Below, piece by piece: positions 1-8,938 of a stretch of DNA of 64,000 nucleotides (position 1 is the first letter of the stretch; each line of letters opens with the position of its first letter). Under the pieces are notes generated by a model. The model was not told where the DNA came from, did no database searches, and saw nothing but the letters and a program-made list of their open reading frames with translations. The stretch lies in the NCBI GenBank assembly GCA_900471525.1, contig UCEZ01000030.1:248001-312000 (forward strand), given 5' to 3'. The DNA is from Hyphomicrobiales bacterium (GTDB lineage: Bacteria > Pseudomonadota > Alphaproteobacteria > Rhizobiales > Rhizobiaceae). The position numbers and the translations under genes are program-made.

Positions 1-91
1 GGAAATCAGCGCCCGCCGTTGAGAAGTCAGCATTCCAATCTCCAAAGGTACTCTTGACTCTGCACGATACTGCATGATTTATCGTGAATTA

Positions 92-107
92 TCCAGATAT
101 ATCTGGA
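92..107. promoter_or_regulatory. 16-bp perfect palindrome ahead of the first gene
   Basis: TCCAGATATATCTGGA reads the same on both strands and lies 26 bp before the start codon at 134. It is nested inside a wider inverted pair, TGCACGA at 61-67 and TCGTGCA at 112-118. This looks like an operator for a dimeric regulator, but no regulator can be assigned. A weak TTGACT (54-59) upstream could be a -35 element. Confidence 0.45.
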
Positions 108-133
108 ATATTCGTGCAATTATGGAGAGAACC

Positions 134-505
134 ATGCTTATTTTGATTGCTGGGCCTTATCGTTCCGGCACGGGTGATGATCCCGCGAAGATGGCGGCAA
201 ACCTGAAGCGCCTGGAGGCGCCATCGCATGCGCTGTTCCAGGCAGGCCATGTGCCTGTCATCGGTGAATGGGTGGCGCTGCCAGTCTGGCATGCGGCCGG
301 CGGCCAGTCGGTCGGCGACGATCTCTACGAGGAAATCTTTCATCCGGTCGCCGGCCGGCTTCTGCAGCTTTGCGAGGCTGTTCTGCGCTTGCCGGGTGAT
401 AGCAAGGGCGCCGATAACGATGTCCGGATCGCCAGAGAGCGCGGAATTCCGGTCTATTTCCGGCTGGAAGACGTGCCGGGCTGTGCCGCGACCACGATGG
501 CGTGA
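134..505 (+). CDS. DUF4406-like small protein (nucleoside deoxyribosyltransferase-like fold)
   Basis: This 123-residue protein begins MLILIAGPYRSG, a glycine-rich beta-strand/loop start seen in DUF4406 and related nucleoside 2-deoxyribosyltransferase-like proteins. A GAD-DVRIARERG stretch near the C-terminus resembles the acidic and nucleotide-facing part of that fold. The ATG at 134 is preceded by GGAGAG at a good distance; in-frame ATGs at 74 and 122 lack this. The natural substrate is unknown. The family assignment comes from motif resemblance only and the catalytic activity is an inference. Confidence 0.7.
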   Translation: MLILIAGPYRSGTGDDPAKMAANLKRLEAPSHALFQAGHVPVIGEWVALPVWHAAGGQSVGDDLYEEIFHPVAGRLLQLCEAVLRLPGDSKGADNDVRIARERGIPVYFRLEDVPGCAATTMA

Positions 506-599
506 TCAGCGCGGAAGCGGTTGGCAAACACCCGGCGCGATTGTTATCACTTGCGCCGGAAATGTCGGACTGCCGCTGGCAAACAGGATGGAGAATGAG

Positions 600-1220
600 A
601 TGCTGAAGCTTTATTTCACGCCTGCAACCTGCTCGCTGGCGTCGCATATCGCGCTTGAGGAATCCGGCGCGGCTTATGAGGTCGAAAGGATCGATTTTAC
701 CAAGCAGGAGCAGCGCTCGCCCGAATTCCTGCAAGTCAATCCGAAAGGCCGGGTGCCCGCGCTTGTTACGGATCGCGGCGTGCTCACGGAAACGCCGGCC
801 ATCCTTGCCTTTGTCGGCCAAAGCTTTGCGGATTCCCCAATCGGCGTCCCGTCGGATCCGTTCGAATTTGCCCGCATCCAGTCCTTCAACTCCTACCTCT
901 GCTCGACCGTGCATGTGGCACATGCCCACAAGCGCCGTGGCAGCCGCTGGGCCGATGATCCGGCTGTCATCGAGGCAATGACGCTGAAGGTCGCGAGCAA
1001 TATGGCAGACTGTTTCGACCTCATCGAGAATACGATGTTTTCCGGCCCCTGGGTGACGGGCGAAACCTATTCGATCGCCGATCCCTACCTGTTCACGCTG
1101 GCCGGATGGTTGGAGGGCGACGGCGTCGATCCCGCGCGATTCCCGAAGGTTTTGGATCATCGCCGGCGCATGGCCGAGCGTCCTGCGGTGAAGAAGGTCT
1201 TGGCTGCGATAGGCGGCTGA
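600..1220 (+). CDS. Glutathione S-transferase family protein
   Basis: This is a 206-residue cytosolic protein with the two-domain GST layout. The N-terminal thioredoxin-like domain runs MLKLYFTPATCSLASHIAL, with the cis-Pro region VNPKGRVPAL and the glutathione gamma-glutamyl contact LTETPAI (about residues 62-68). An all-helical C-terminal domain contains the YSIADPYLF capping motif. The N-terminal TCS arrangement resembles beta-class bacterial GSTs. Start 600 gives the expected N-terminus just before the first strand; an upstream ATG at 588 would add four residues. The physiological substrate is unknown. It lies 94 bp downstream of the DUF4406-like gene. Confidence 0.88.
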   Translation: MLKLYFTPATCSLASHIALEESGAAYEVERIDFTKQEQRSPEFLQVNPKGRVPALVTDRGVLTETPAILAFVGQSFADSPIGVPSDPFEFARIQSFNSYLCSTVHVAHAHKRRGSRWADDPAVIEAMTLKVASNMADCFDLIENTMFSGPWVTGETYSIADPYLFTLAGWLEGDGVDPARFPKVLDHRRRMAERPAVKKVLAAIGG

Positions 1221-1221
1221 A

Positions 1222-1587
1222 TTATAGGCTGTTCGACGGCACGAAGCTGGCGCCAAGCCGCTTCGGCGCCTTTTGCCGCCAGGCGGCGATCAGCCTTTGC
1301 GTCAGGTCCTGATCACTGATGACGTCAAGGCGGACGAGCATGGCCGGCCAGCCCTTGTAGTGGTCGGTTTCGAAATAGAGATCGGGCGCCAACTCGATCA
1401 GCATTTCCTTTTCCTCGAGCGCACACATCACGACGAGGACGCCCCTCTCCTTAATGCGCACGAAGCTCTTGCCCCGGACTTCCAGTGCAGGTGTCCCATA
1501 GGAGGTGCCACGCATCACCTCCGGAAGGCCTGCCGCTTCGGCGAGCCGCACTATCCGCTCGAAATCCGTTTCCTGGTTGCCGGTCAT
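1222..1587 (-). CDS. MmcQ/YjbR family protein
   Basis: This 121-residue protein has the YjbR/MmcQ fold signature: a short helix (DFERIVRLAEAAGLPEVMRGTSYGTPALEVRGKSFVRI), a GVLVVMCALEEKEMLIE beta-strand pair and a FETDHYKGWPAMLVRL segment near the C-terminus. Proteins of this family are often annotated as DNA-binding because of their double-wing-like fold, but a defined function is generally lacking. Its stop codon lies 1 bp beyond the stop of the convergent GST gene, so the two genes meet tail to tail. Confidence 0.8.
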   Translation of the reverse strand: MTGNQETDFERIVRLAEAAGLPEVMRGTSYGTPALEVRGKSFVRIKERGVLVVMCALEEKEMLIELAPDLYFETDHYKGWPAMLVRLDVISDQDLTQRLIAAWRQKAPKRLGASFVPSNSL

Positions 1588-1657
1588 CGTCCTGCTCGCT
1601 GATCCCGGGCAGTTTCGGACGAAACGGCACCCGATTCAAGCGTCAGACGAGGCTGGC

Positions 1658-1855
1658 TCAGGTCCGGCAGGCCTCGCCGGGCAGTTTTGGTGCCATCCGG
1701 ACGGCATTGCCGGGAAAGGGCAGGTCGCCCAGTTCCCGCGTATCCATCCGGGCGATGTCGGGGTGGCGCAAGAGGTCGCTGATCCAAGGCGTGTCGGTTT
1801 CGTCCTCTGCCGGGGCGGGAAGCAGCTGGTCGAGTATGGAGAAAATCTTCAACAT
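1658..1855 (-). CDS. Small hypothetical protein beside a LysR gene
   Basis: A 65-residue acidic protein, starting MLKIFSILDQLL and carrying the segment DLLRHPDIARMDTRELGDLPF. I do not recognise a named domain, but the second half is the kind of short helical module found in many small rhizobial proteins. The frame is open further upstream to 1912; I prefer the ATG at 1855 because the upstream extension is rich in Pro/Lys/Arg and has no clear ribosome site. It is transcribed divergently from the LysR gene at 1948, which may control it. Confidence 0.5.
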   Translation of the reverse strand: MLKIFSILDQLLPAPAEDETDTPWISDLLRHPDIARMDTRELGDLPFPGNAVRMAPKLPGEACRT

Positions 1856-1932
1856 GGCATCACCATCTTTCTTCGATGGAAGCATAATCGTCCTTGCCGG
1901 CGGTCTTTTCAATTGAGATTGCGGTGATGGTG

Positions 1933-1949
1933 ATATAGAAAAACTATAT
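1933..1949. promoter_or_regulatory. Palindrome overlapping the LysR start codon
   Basis: ATATAG-AAAAA-CTATAT is a 6-5-6 perfect inverted repeat. Its right arm runs into the ATG of the LysR gene at 1948, where a Shine-Dalgarno sequence would normally lie. It could be an autoregulatory operator, an extended -10 region of a leaderless transcript, or chance in an AT-rich gap. Confidence 0.4.
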
Positions 1950-2850
1950 GAAAGATCTGAATACCGTTCACCTCAATGGATTGCGCGCCGTGGAAGCCGC
2001 CGGCCGTCTGGGCTCATTGCAGGCAGCGGCGACGGAACTCGGCGTCACCATCGGCGCGGTAAGCCAGCAGATCATCAAGACGGAAAAGCAGCTCGGTCGC
2101 GTGCTGTTCGAACGCAGCCCGCGCGGTCTCGTGCCAACGCTCTACGGCGAGAGTTTCCTGCCGCGGCTCACCAGCGGTTTCGAAACGCTCGATCAGGCGG
2201 TCGCATCGGCCAAACGGCGGGACGAGACGATCCTGACGATCTCGGTCGCACCAGTCTTTGCGGCGCGATGGCTGGTGCATCGGCTCGATCATTTTACCGA
2301 GAAACATCCCGATATCCGCCTGCGCATCGATGCGACGACGGCGCTGGTCAATCTGGAAAGTGCAGGCGTCGATGTCGGCATTCGCGTCGGCTCGGGCAAT
2401 TGGCCGGGCGTCAAGGCCGAGCTGTTGCTGGAACAGGAGGTCTTCCCGGTCTGCTCGCCAGCCATTGCAGAAAAACTGAAGGAGCCGAAGGATATTCTGG
2501 ATATTCCGGCTGTCATCGACGGTCGTTCGATGTTCAGTTGGGAGACCTGGCTGCGCGAGGTCGGCCTTTCCGGCGAACCGATGGTGGCGAGGCACGTTTT
2601 CAACGACGCCTCGCTCTGCCTCGACGCGGCGATCGCCGGCCAGGGCGTCATGCTCGCATGGCAGACGCTGGCCGGATACTCGATCATCGAAGGCAGGCTG
2701 GTGGTGCCTTACCCCGTCCGGGTGAAGACGGGGTTCGCCCATTATTTCGTCACCCCGCCGTCGCGCCGTGAAACGAAGGTGGTTTCGGCCTTCAAGCAAT
2801 GGGTGCGCGAGGAAATCGCCGGGAGCATGCGGCGGCTCGGGTTTGCTTGA
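1948..2850 (+). CDS. LysR-family transcriptional regulator (GcvA-like)
   Basis: This 300-residue protein has an N-terminal winged helix-turn-helix, LNGLRAVEAAGRLGSLQAAATELGVTIGAVSQQI, followed by a linker and a periplasmic-binding-protein-like effector domain. The wording VTIGAVSQQIIKTEKQLGRVLFER and the GIRVGSGNWPGVKAE loop resemble the GcvA-type branch of the family. Its effector and targets are not visible. It is divergent from the small gene at 1658-1855. No Shine-Dalgarno precedes the ATG; a palindrome covers that position. Confidence 0.9.
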   Translation: MKDLNTVHLNGLRAVEAAGRLGSLQAAATELGVTIGAVSQQIIKTEKQLGRVLFERSPRGLVPTLYGESFLPRLTSGFETLDQAVASAKRRDETILTISVAPVFAARWLVHRLDHFTEKHPDIRLRIDATTALVNLESAGVDVGIRVGSGNWPGVKAELLLEQEVFPVCSPAIAEKLKEPKDILDIPAVIDGRSMFSWETWLREVGLSGEPMVARHVFNDASLCLDAAIAGQGVMLAWQTLAGYSIIEGRLVVPYPVRVKTGFAHYFVTPPSRRETKVVSAFKQWVREEIAGSMRRLGFA

Positions 2851-2867
2851 TTCAAGCCCGCTGGGGC

Positions 2868-3533
2868 TCAGGCTGCTGCCGCTTCCTTTCGCCGTCCGGC
2901 CATCATTCTTTCGAAGGCCGGGCGCGCATGGCAGCGAGAAAGCCAGGCTTTTACCTGAGGATGCCTGTCCAGCAGATAAGCTTCGCTCATGGCATAGCGC
3001 AGCACTTCCGCCAGGTTGAGGTCGGCGACGGTGAAGCGGTTGCCGACGACGTAGTCCTGCGTCTGCAGATGCTTTTCCAGTCGCGCCAGCGGCCTCTCAA
3101 GGCCCTTCACCGAGGTCTCAATCACGGCTTTGCCCTCCGGCGTGTTCTCCTGCGCGTTGTCATAGGTCAGCACGATCTTGACCGTGTAGGGCTCGACCTC
3201 CGTCGCCGCCCAAAGCGTCCAGGCCAGCATCTCGCCCTCTTCGCGCATATCGGCGCCGGCCAGTGGCCCACCATGCTTGCGGGCAAGATAGAGATTGTTG
3301 GCAAGAGATTCCGCCAGCACCAGCCCGTCATCCTCGATTGCCGGGATCAGCCCCATCGGGTTGACGGCAAGAAAGGAGGGTGACTTCGTGTTGAGCCGGG
3401 CGTCGGGCGCAAGTGGATCGGCAACCAGCCGCGCCTGGATCACCGGCACGGATTGGAAGGGAATGCCGAGTTCCTCCGCCATCCAGTAATTGCGCGAGGC
3501 GCGCGAGCAGTAAACGCCATAGATCGTCAGCAT
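2868..3533 (-). CDS. Glutathione S-transferase family protein
   Basis: This 221-residue GST-like protein starts [22 protein letters not shown], with the cis-Pro motif [10 protein letters not shown] and the [13 protein letters not shown] glutathione-site motif. The C-terminal helical domain contains [15 protein letters not shown], the usual capping box. The ATG at 3533 has AGGGGA upstream; the frame continues to 3578 without a better ribosome site. It converges with the LysR gene with an 18-bp gap. It is not closely similar to the GST at 600, and its substrate is unknown. Confidence 0.87.
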   Translation of the reverse strand: MLTIYGVYCSRASRNYWMAEELGIPFQSVPVIQARLVADPLAPDARLNTKSPSFLAVNPMGLIPAIEDDGLVLAESLANNLYLARKHGGPLAGADMREEGEMLAWTLWAATEVEPYTVKIVLTYDNAQENTPEGKAVIETSVKGLERPLARLEKHLQTQDYVVGNRFTVADLNLAEVLRYAMSEAYLLDRHPQVKAWLSRCHARPAFERMMAGRRKEAAAA

Positions 3534-3638
3534 GTTTGTTCCCCTAGGCTGGATTTTGCCGCACGCTATGGCAAGCATGCTGGTTCTTGAAGCGGGGAGC
3601 GTTGATGTCAGCCATGAAATGTTTTGATGTGACGTGCT

Positions 3639-5009
3639 CTAAGCGGCGCGATTGCCGGAAAGCGTGAGATGTGCGAAAGCCTCGCCTCCACCTGCCAGAA
3701 GATCGCCCGTCGCCTTGTCGTTCCAGCGATAGCCGATGATGGCGCCGTCCTTGACGTCCTGGAACAGGTTGTTGGCAATCAGCGCCGTGCCCGCGCCTTC
3801 AACCACCGTGACGGCGCAGCCGCCGCCGGCGCCGCGTACCAGATTGCCGGTTGCCACGATATTGCGCATGTATGGCCCCCAGCCGAGCATCAGGCCCCAT
3901 TTGGGTGCATTCTCGACGACGTTGCCGGAAATCACGGTATCCGCCTCCGCCGCAATGCCGAAGCCGAACCCGGCGCCGTCATGGAGGTAGGGACCGTCGA
4001 GATGCAGGTTGCGGACGATGTTGTCGCTGACGGTCACCAGCCTGCCGCCCTCGTCGAAATTGACGATCAGAATGCCGTTGGCAGCACCATCGATCAGGTT
4101 GCCCGAGACGATCGCGCCCTGAAATCCGAATTCGGAATAGATGGCGGTTTCGCCGGAGCGCAGGCACTGATTGTTGGAAATCTGCACGTTGGTAGCGCTG
4201 TTGGCGCGGACAGCGGAAAAGGCGCAATCGGAAATGTGGTTGTCCGTCACCATGACATTCGCAGCGCGAAAGACGTTGATACCGTTGCCGTTTTGGCCGG
4301 TTCCGCCATCCCGCGCAGCGATCCGGAATACCCGGTTACCACTCACCATCGTGCCGTCTTCTGCGGTTTCCCAGCGGTGCACCAGAATGCCGCCATTGCC
4401 GCAGTCGAACACCGTGTTGGCCGTGATCGAGAGTTTTTCGCTTTCGACCGCATAGATGCCAGAGGCGGCGGCTTGCGAAATGCTGTTTCTGTCGATTCTG
4501 CCGCCGCAGTGCTCCGCGTTGATGCCGTGCTTGGATGAGCCGGTGATGGTGCAATTCTCGATGGTGAGATCGGTCACGCCGCGTAGATTGAGAAGCCCTT
4601 CGGCATCCGCACCCAGCGATTTGCCGCCGCCGTCCAGAACGAGGTCTGACAGCGTCAGCCTGCCGAGCCCTTCGCCGGTCAGAAAGCGGCCGCCGTCGGT
4701 ATGGATCAGCCTCGTGCGGCCGGGAACGCCGCTCAGCCAGAGATTGTTCGGCAGGGCAAGGCCGGAAAGCAGATAGTCGCCGGCAGGCAGGAAGACCGGC
4801 ATGCCCTGTTCGGCGGCGTCCCGGAAAAGTCGATTGATCGCGTCGCTTTGGTCTTCGGGCGCATCGGCTCTGACGCCATAACCGGAGATATCCATTGTGC
4901 CGCGCAAGCCGTTCTGCGCGGGTTTGAGCTGTGCTGCAATGGACGCGCTGGTCGCCGCACAAAACCCCATCGAGGCGATCGAAGACAGAAGCAGGCGTCG
5001 GTTCAGCAT
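3639..5009 (-). CDS. Tat-exported parallel beta-helix protein (TIGR03808-like)
   Basis: This 456-residue protein begins MLNRRLLLSSIASMGF, a twin-arginine signal with a cleavage region near SASIAAQ. The mature part starts with a pectate-lyase-like cap (DISGYGVRADAPEDQSDAINRLFRDAA) and continues as many right-handed beta-helix turns (N-x-I-x-x-N and SGNxIxxA repeats). This matches the Tat-translocated repetitive proteins of rhizobia, which have no proven enzyme activity. The ATG at 5009 is preceded by AAAGGAT. The frame is open far upstream without coding character. It is transcribed divergently from the GGDEF-EAL gene. Confidence 0.87.
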   Translation of the reverse strand: MLNRRLLLSSIASMGFCAATSASIAAQLKPAQNGLRGTMDISGYGVRADAPEDQSDAINRLFRDAAEQGMPVFLPAGDYLLSGLALPNNLWLSGVPGRTRLIHTDGGRFLTGEGLGRLTLSDLVLDGGGKSLGADAEGLLNLRGVTDLTIENCTITGSSKHGINAEHCGGRIDRNSISQAAASGIYAVESEKLSITANTVFDCGNGGILVHRWETAEDGTMVSGNRVFRIAARDGGTGQNGNGINVFRAANVMVTDNHISDCAFSAVRANSATNVQISNNQCLRSGETAIYSEFGFQGAIVSGNLIDGAANGILIVNFDEGGRLVTVSDNIVRNLHLDGPYLHDGAGFGFGIAAEADTVISGNVVENAPKWGLMLGWGPYMRNIVATGNLVRGAGGGCAVTVVEGAGTALIANNLFQDVKDGAIIGYRWNDKATGDLLAGGGEAFAHLTLSGNRAA

Positions 5010-5188
5010 GGCATATCCTTTGCGGCGGCGAAGCACGGATCGTGCCAGTGCCAAGTGTGCCGGAATGACACGAAATCCGTGGGAGCATTGGCGGCAAGAC
5101 GTTGAAATGGCGGTGGGTGTGGCCGGTAAACGTTCATTCGGGGATGCTGTCTTTAGGGAAGAATAACTTCTGGCTGTTAAAAATCGAG

Positions 5189-7552
5189 ATGGGGAACAAG
5201 GAAGAGACGGCTCGAACGGCGCATCCGTCCTTGGAGGCTTGCTTGACGAAGAGTTTAGACCGTTATCGACGGGATAACGGAGCCAAGGTCGCCAGCAACG
5301 ACGACACACAGCGGTTGATCGCGGCAAGCCAGCGGCTTGCGGCCGAAGTCTCGCGCATGTTCGCCCCGGAAACAGACATCGCCGATCGCCATTACTGGCT
5401 CGAGACGATGGTGAACCACATTCCCGACTACATTTACGCCAAGGATCTGGAAGGCCGCTTCTTGATCGCCAATCGGGCGACCGTTACCGACAACGGCTTC
5501 GAGGAAATGCAGGATCTTGTCGGCAAGACTGATTACGATCTTCACCCGGCCGACATGGTCAGCCATATGGCGGCGACGGAACGGCAAGTCATCGAGACGG
5601 GCCAGCCGATCTTCGGCATGGAGGAGCGTGCGTTCGTCAGCAAGGGCAAAGAGCGCTGGCTGATGACCTCGAAGGTCCCGTTGCGCAACAAGCAGGGCGC
5701 GACCATCGGCATTGTCGGTGTCTCGCGCGACATCACGGACAGGAAGAAGGCCGAGCGCCTGCTGCTGGGTCAGGCGCGTTTGTTGGAACTGATCGCCACG
5801 AGCACGCCGCTTACCGAGTTCTTCAACGAGTTGATCCTGATGATCGAGGCGCATCTGCCGGGGATCATCGGGTCGATCCTGCTCCTCTCACCGGATGGGA
5901 GAAATCTTCTGACCGGCGCGGCGCCCGGTCTCGACGATGCCTATTGCGCTGCGATCCACGGCGTTGCCATCGGCCCCAAGGTCGGATCCTGCGGCACCGC
6001 CGCCTGGCGCGGCGAACCGGTCTTCGTCGCCGACATTCTCTCCGATCCCCTGTGGGAGGATTATACCGAGCTGGTCAGGCCGTTCGGATACCGGTCCTGC
6101 TGGTCGATGCCGATCCGCTCCTATCAGGGGCAGGTGCTCGGCACGTTCGCGCTCTATTCTCGTGAAGTCGGTGTTCCCTCCGCCGAGCAGAATGACCTGA
6201 TTTCCATGGCGGCGCACCTTGCCGGCATCGCCATCGAGCGCCGTCAGTCGGAAGAGCGCATCCAGTTCATGGCGCATCACGATGCCCTGACTGGCCTCCC
6301 GAACCGGGTGCTGTTTGATGAACGCGTCGCCAGCGCGCTGCAGCAGGCGCGGGTGACCGGCCAGTGGGTGGCGCTCGCATTCCTCGATCTCGACAATTTC
6401 AAGCTGATCAATGACACCCTCGGGCATCACGCCGGTGACGAACTTCTCAGGATCGTCGCCGGCCGTATGCTCGCCTGCGTGCGCAAGTCGGACATGATCG
6501 TGCGGGTCGGCGGTGACGAGTTCATCATCCTGCTCAATGGCTTGCCGCCCGAAACTAGCATCATGCTGTCCCGGCTGGAGGCTATCCGCGCGGCCATCGG
6601 CGCCCCTCTTGTGCTGGCAGGGCGCAGCCTGCAGGTCAGCTGCTCGATGGGGGTCGTCTGCTATCCCGATCATGGCCAGAGCGCGACCGAACTGCTGGCC
6701 AATGCCGATTCGGCGATGTATCGGGCGAAGGAAGTCGGCCGCAACAATCTGCAGGTATTCAACGCCGAAATGGCCTCGAAGGCCCATGAAAAACTGCTGC
6801 GCCACGAGGAATTGCGCGACGCAGTGACCCGAGGCGAGTTTGTGCTGCATTACCAGCCGCAGATGAACATGAAGACGGGCAGAATTTTCGCCGCCGAATC
6901 GCTCTTGCGCTGGCAGCATCCGGAGCGTGGTTTGGTTTCGCCGGGCGAATTCATCCCGCTTGCCGAAGAAACCGGCCTGATCGTGCCGATCGGCGATTGG
7001 GTGCTGAACGAAGCTTGCCGCCAGAACAGGGCCTGGCAGGATGCCGGCTTGCCGCCGATCGTCGTCAGCGTCAATGTGTCGGCCCGTCAGTTCAAGGAGC
7101 GCAACTGGGTATCGCGCGTGGCGGAAGCTCTTGAGGAAAGCGGGCTGGAGGCGCGTTACCTTGAGCTGGAATTGACCGAGAGCCTGATCATGCAGGACGT
7201 CGGCACGGCGATTGCCACCATGCACGAGCTTGAAGCGCTCGGTGTCCATCTCGCCATCGATGATTTCGGCACCGGCTATTCCAGCCTGAGTGCCTTGAAG
7301 AGCTTTCCGGTCCGCCGCTTGAAGATCGACCGCTCTTTCGTTCAGGACATTCCGGGTGATGAAGACGACAAGGCGATCACCGGTGCGATCATCTCGCTGG
7401 CGCAAAAACTGCAGATGCAGGTCATCGCTGAAGGCGTCGAAACGCAGGAACAGGTCGATTTCTTGGCGGCCAGCGGCTGTGACGACATCCAGGGCTATTT
7501 CATCAGCCGGCCGGTCGGGCCGGCGGCATTTGTCACCCTGCTGGCAGGATGA
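5189..7552 (+). CDS. PAS-GAF-GGDEF-EAL cyclic di-GMP enzyme
   Basis: This 787-residue cytoplasmic protein has a PAS domain (about 66-185, ending GVSRDITDRKKAE), a GAF domain (about 200-350), a GGDEF domain (about 357-525) and an EAL domain (about 540-787). The diguanylate cyclase active site GGDEF is intact at 441-445, and RKSD at 432-435 fits the RxxD product-inhibition site five residues upstream. In the phosphodiesterase domain the signature is ESL (570-572), with DDFGTGYSS and EGVET conserved, so hydrolysis remains plausible. There are no membrane segments. The start is uncertain: only GAG precedes ATG 5189, and an in-frame ATG at 5144 follows TTCGGGG. Confidence 0.93.
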   Translation: MGNKEETARTAHPSLEACLTKSLDRYRRDNGAKVASNDDTQRLIAASQRLAAEVSRMFAPETDIADRHYWLETMVNHIPDYIYAKDLEGRFLIANRATVTDNGFEEMQDLVGKTDYDLHPADMVSHMAATERQVIETGQPIFGMEERAFVSKGKERWLMTSKVPLRNKQGATIGIVGVSRDITDRKKAERLLLGQARLLELIATSTPLTEFFNELILMIEAHLPGIIGSILLLSPDGRNLLTGAAPGLDDAYCAAIHGVAIGPKVGSCGTAAWRGEPVFVADILSDPLWEDYTELVRPFGYRSCWSMPIRSYQGQVLGTFALYSREVGVPSAEQNDLISMAAHLAGIAIERRQSEERIQFMAHHDALTGLPNRVLFDERVASALQQARVTGQWVALAFLDLDNFKLINDTLGHHAGDELLRIVAGRMLACVRKSDMIVRVGGDEFIILLNGLPPETSIMLSRLEAIRAAIGAPLVLAGRSLQVSCSMGVVCYPDHGQSATELLANADSAMYRAKEVGRNNLQVFNAEMASKAHEKLLRHEELRDAVTRGEFVLHYQPQMNMKTGRIFAAESLLRWQHPERGLVSPGEFIPLAEETGLIVPIGDWVLNEACRQNRAWQDAGLPPIVVSVNVSARQFKERNWVSRVAEALEESGLEARYLELELTESLIMQDVGTAIATMHELEALGVHLAIDDFGTGYSSLSALKSFPVRRLKIDRSFVQDIPGDEDDKAITGAIISLAQKLQMQVIAEGVETQEQVDFLAASGCDDIQGYFISRPVGPAAFVTLLAG

Positions 7553-7754
7553 GCGGCAGCTGATTGCTGTGCTCTTTTTGCATCGCTTGGACAGCCTCGC
7601 GCAGTCGTGAATGCGCAAGACTAGCGCAAGCCCCGTTCCAGCCGCAATTGCCATACTTGTGGCAAGGGACCGGTGTCTATTGCCGGGGATACATTCTGCG
7701 TGGCTTTTTCGCTGCGTGTTCGCCAATCCGCGTCAACGGAATATATAGAGTTCA

Positions 7755-8543
7755 ATGACCCTCTCAAAACCTCTCTCCCGCCGGCAGTTCCTCAATATGT
7801 CCGGGCTCGCGGTGGCATCAGCCGGCCTTGCAGGCTGCGCGTCGTCGATGAATACGGATCGTTTTCGTGCCGAAACCGCGCCCTATTTTCGCAATCCGGC
7901 GCTCGAAGGCCGTTTTGCCGATCCGCGCTATGGAGCCGAACTGGAGGGCCCGGTCGGCAACGGCTTCGAGCCGACAGGCCTGCCGCCGCAGTCGGCTTAT
8001 TATGCAGAGATGTATGGTCCAAAATTCGACGATGGCTTCAACATACCGGCGGTTCCCTACGAGCAGATCGATGCGCGCTACTATCGTCAAGAGGTCGACA
8101 ACACCTTCGGCGAACGCCCCGGCACCATCATCGTCGATACCGGCGAGCGCTTCCTCTACCTCATTCTCTCCAACGGTTCCGCCATGCGCTATGGTGTCGG
8201 CATCGGTCGCGAGGGCTTTGCCTGGTCGGGCAGGGGCGTGATCCAGTGGAAGCAGAAATGGCCGCGCTGGAAGCCGCCGAACGAAATGGTCGCGCGCCAG
8301 CCGCATCTGGAAAAATACTCGATCGCCAATGGCGGCATGCCGCCGGGCATCGATAACCCGCTTGGCGCCCGCGCGATGTACATTTTCCAGAACGGCGAGG
8401 ACACGCTCTATCGTCTGCATGGGTCGCCGGAATGGCAATCGATCGGCAAGGCCGTGTCGTCTGGATGCGTGCGCCTGATCAACCAGGATGTCATCGATCT
8501 CTACGATCGCGTCCGCAACGGTGCTCCCATTCTGGTTATCTGA
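7755..8543 (+). CDS. L,D-transpeptidase lipoprotein (YkuD family)
   Basis: This 262-residue exported protein carries both a twin-arginine motif (SRRQFLN) and a lipobox ending in Cys28 (GLAGC), so it is probably a lipoprotein. The YkuD catalytic domain is complete: H222-G-S with the SxGCVRL motif and nucleophile Cys238. Such enzymes make 3-3 peptidoglycan cross-links or attach proteins to peptidoglycan in the periplasm. Rhizobia usually encode many paralogues, so its specific role is open. It lies 202 bp after the GGDEF-EAL gene and converges with the receiver gene (6-bp gap). Confidence 0.92.
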   Translation: MTLSKPLSRRQFLNMSGLAVASAGLAGCASSMNTDRFRAETAPYFRNPALEGRFADPRYGAELEGPVGNGFEPTGLPPQSAYYAEMYGPKFDDGFNIPAVPYEQIDARYYRQEVDNTFGERPGTIIVDTGERFLYLILSNGSAMRYGVGIGREGFAWSGRGVIQWKQKWPRWKPPNEMVARQPHLEKYSIANGGMPPGIDNPLGARAMYIFQNGEDTLYRLHGSPEWQSIGKAVSSGCVRLINQDVIDLYDRVRNGAPILVI

Positions 8544-8549
8544 CCTCGA

Positions 8550-8936
8550 TCATGCCCCGTGTTTCTCTTCTTCCAGAAGCACGGCCAAGATTCGCAGGTT
8601 GTCCGGCGTCAGCGGCTTCTCGAAATAGCTCTTGACGAAATCGTAGCGCATCGCCCTCTCGCGGTCGGCGGCGTGGTGCGAGCTGGTCAACATGGCGACC
8701 ACGGGCGCATGCGTGTCGAATTCACGGGTGTAATGCTCGAGGAACTCGAAGCCGTTCATAACGGGCATATTGATGTCGAGGATGATGGCCGCGGGTGTCG
8801 TGCTCTTGAGCAGATCAAGCGCCTCCAGTCCGTTCATGGCTTTCAGCACCTTGATGTTAGGGTCGAATTTTCGGATCGTATAGGTGCAGATGAATTGGTC
8901 GTTCTCGTCGTCGTCGACGGTCAGTATCGAGTGCAT
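8550..8936 (-). CDS. Single-domain response regulator
   Basis: This 128-residue stand-alone receiver domain has no output domain. The acidic pocket is at the start (TVDDDEND), the phosphoacceptor is Asp54 in LDINMP, and LTSS and FEKP supply the conserved Thr/Ser and Lys. I chose the ATG at 8936 because AGGAG lies six bases upstream; the ATG at 8942 overlaps the kinase stop (ATGA) and has no room for a ribosome site. Translational coupling to the histidine kinase upstream makes it that kinase's likely partner. Confidence 0.9.
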   Translation of the reverse strand: MHSILTVDDDENDQFICTYTIRKFDPNIKVLKAMNGLEALDLLKSTTPAAIILDINMPVMNGFEFLEHYTREFDTHAPVVAMLTSSHHAADRERAMRYDFVKSYFEKPLTPDNLRILAVLLEEEKHGA

Positions 8937-8938
8937 TT

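Noticed and set aside
258-1256. Long open frame on the minus strand across the DUF4406-like and GST genes
   Set aside because: It is the antisense shadow of two plausible plus-strand genes, with Arg/Ala-rich composition and no family likeness.
3639-5009. Pectate lyase activity of the beta-helix protein
   Set aside because: The fold matches but no catalytic lyase residues are recognisable, so no enzyme function is assigned.
5888-7726. 612-codon open frame antisense to the GGDEF-EAL gene
   Set aside because: High-GC antisense shadow; the plus-strand protein has intact GGDEF, RxxD and EAL-type motifs.
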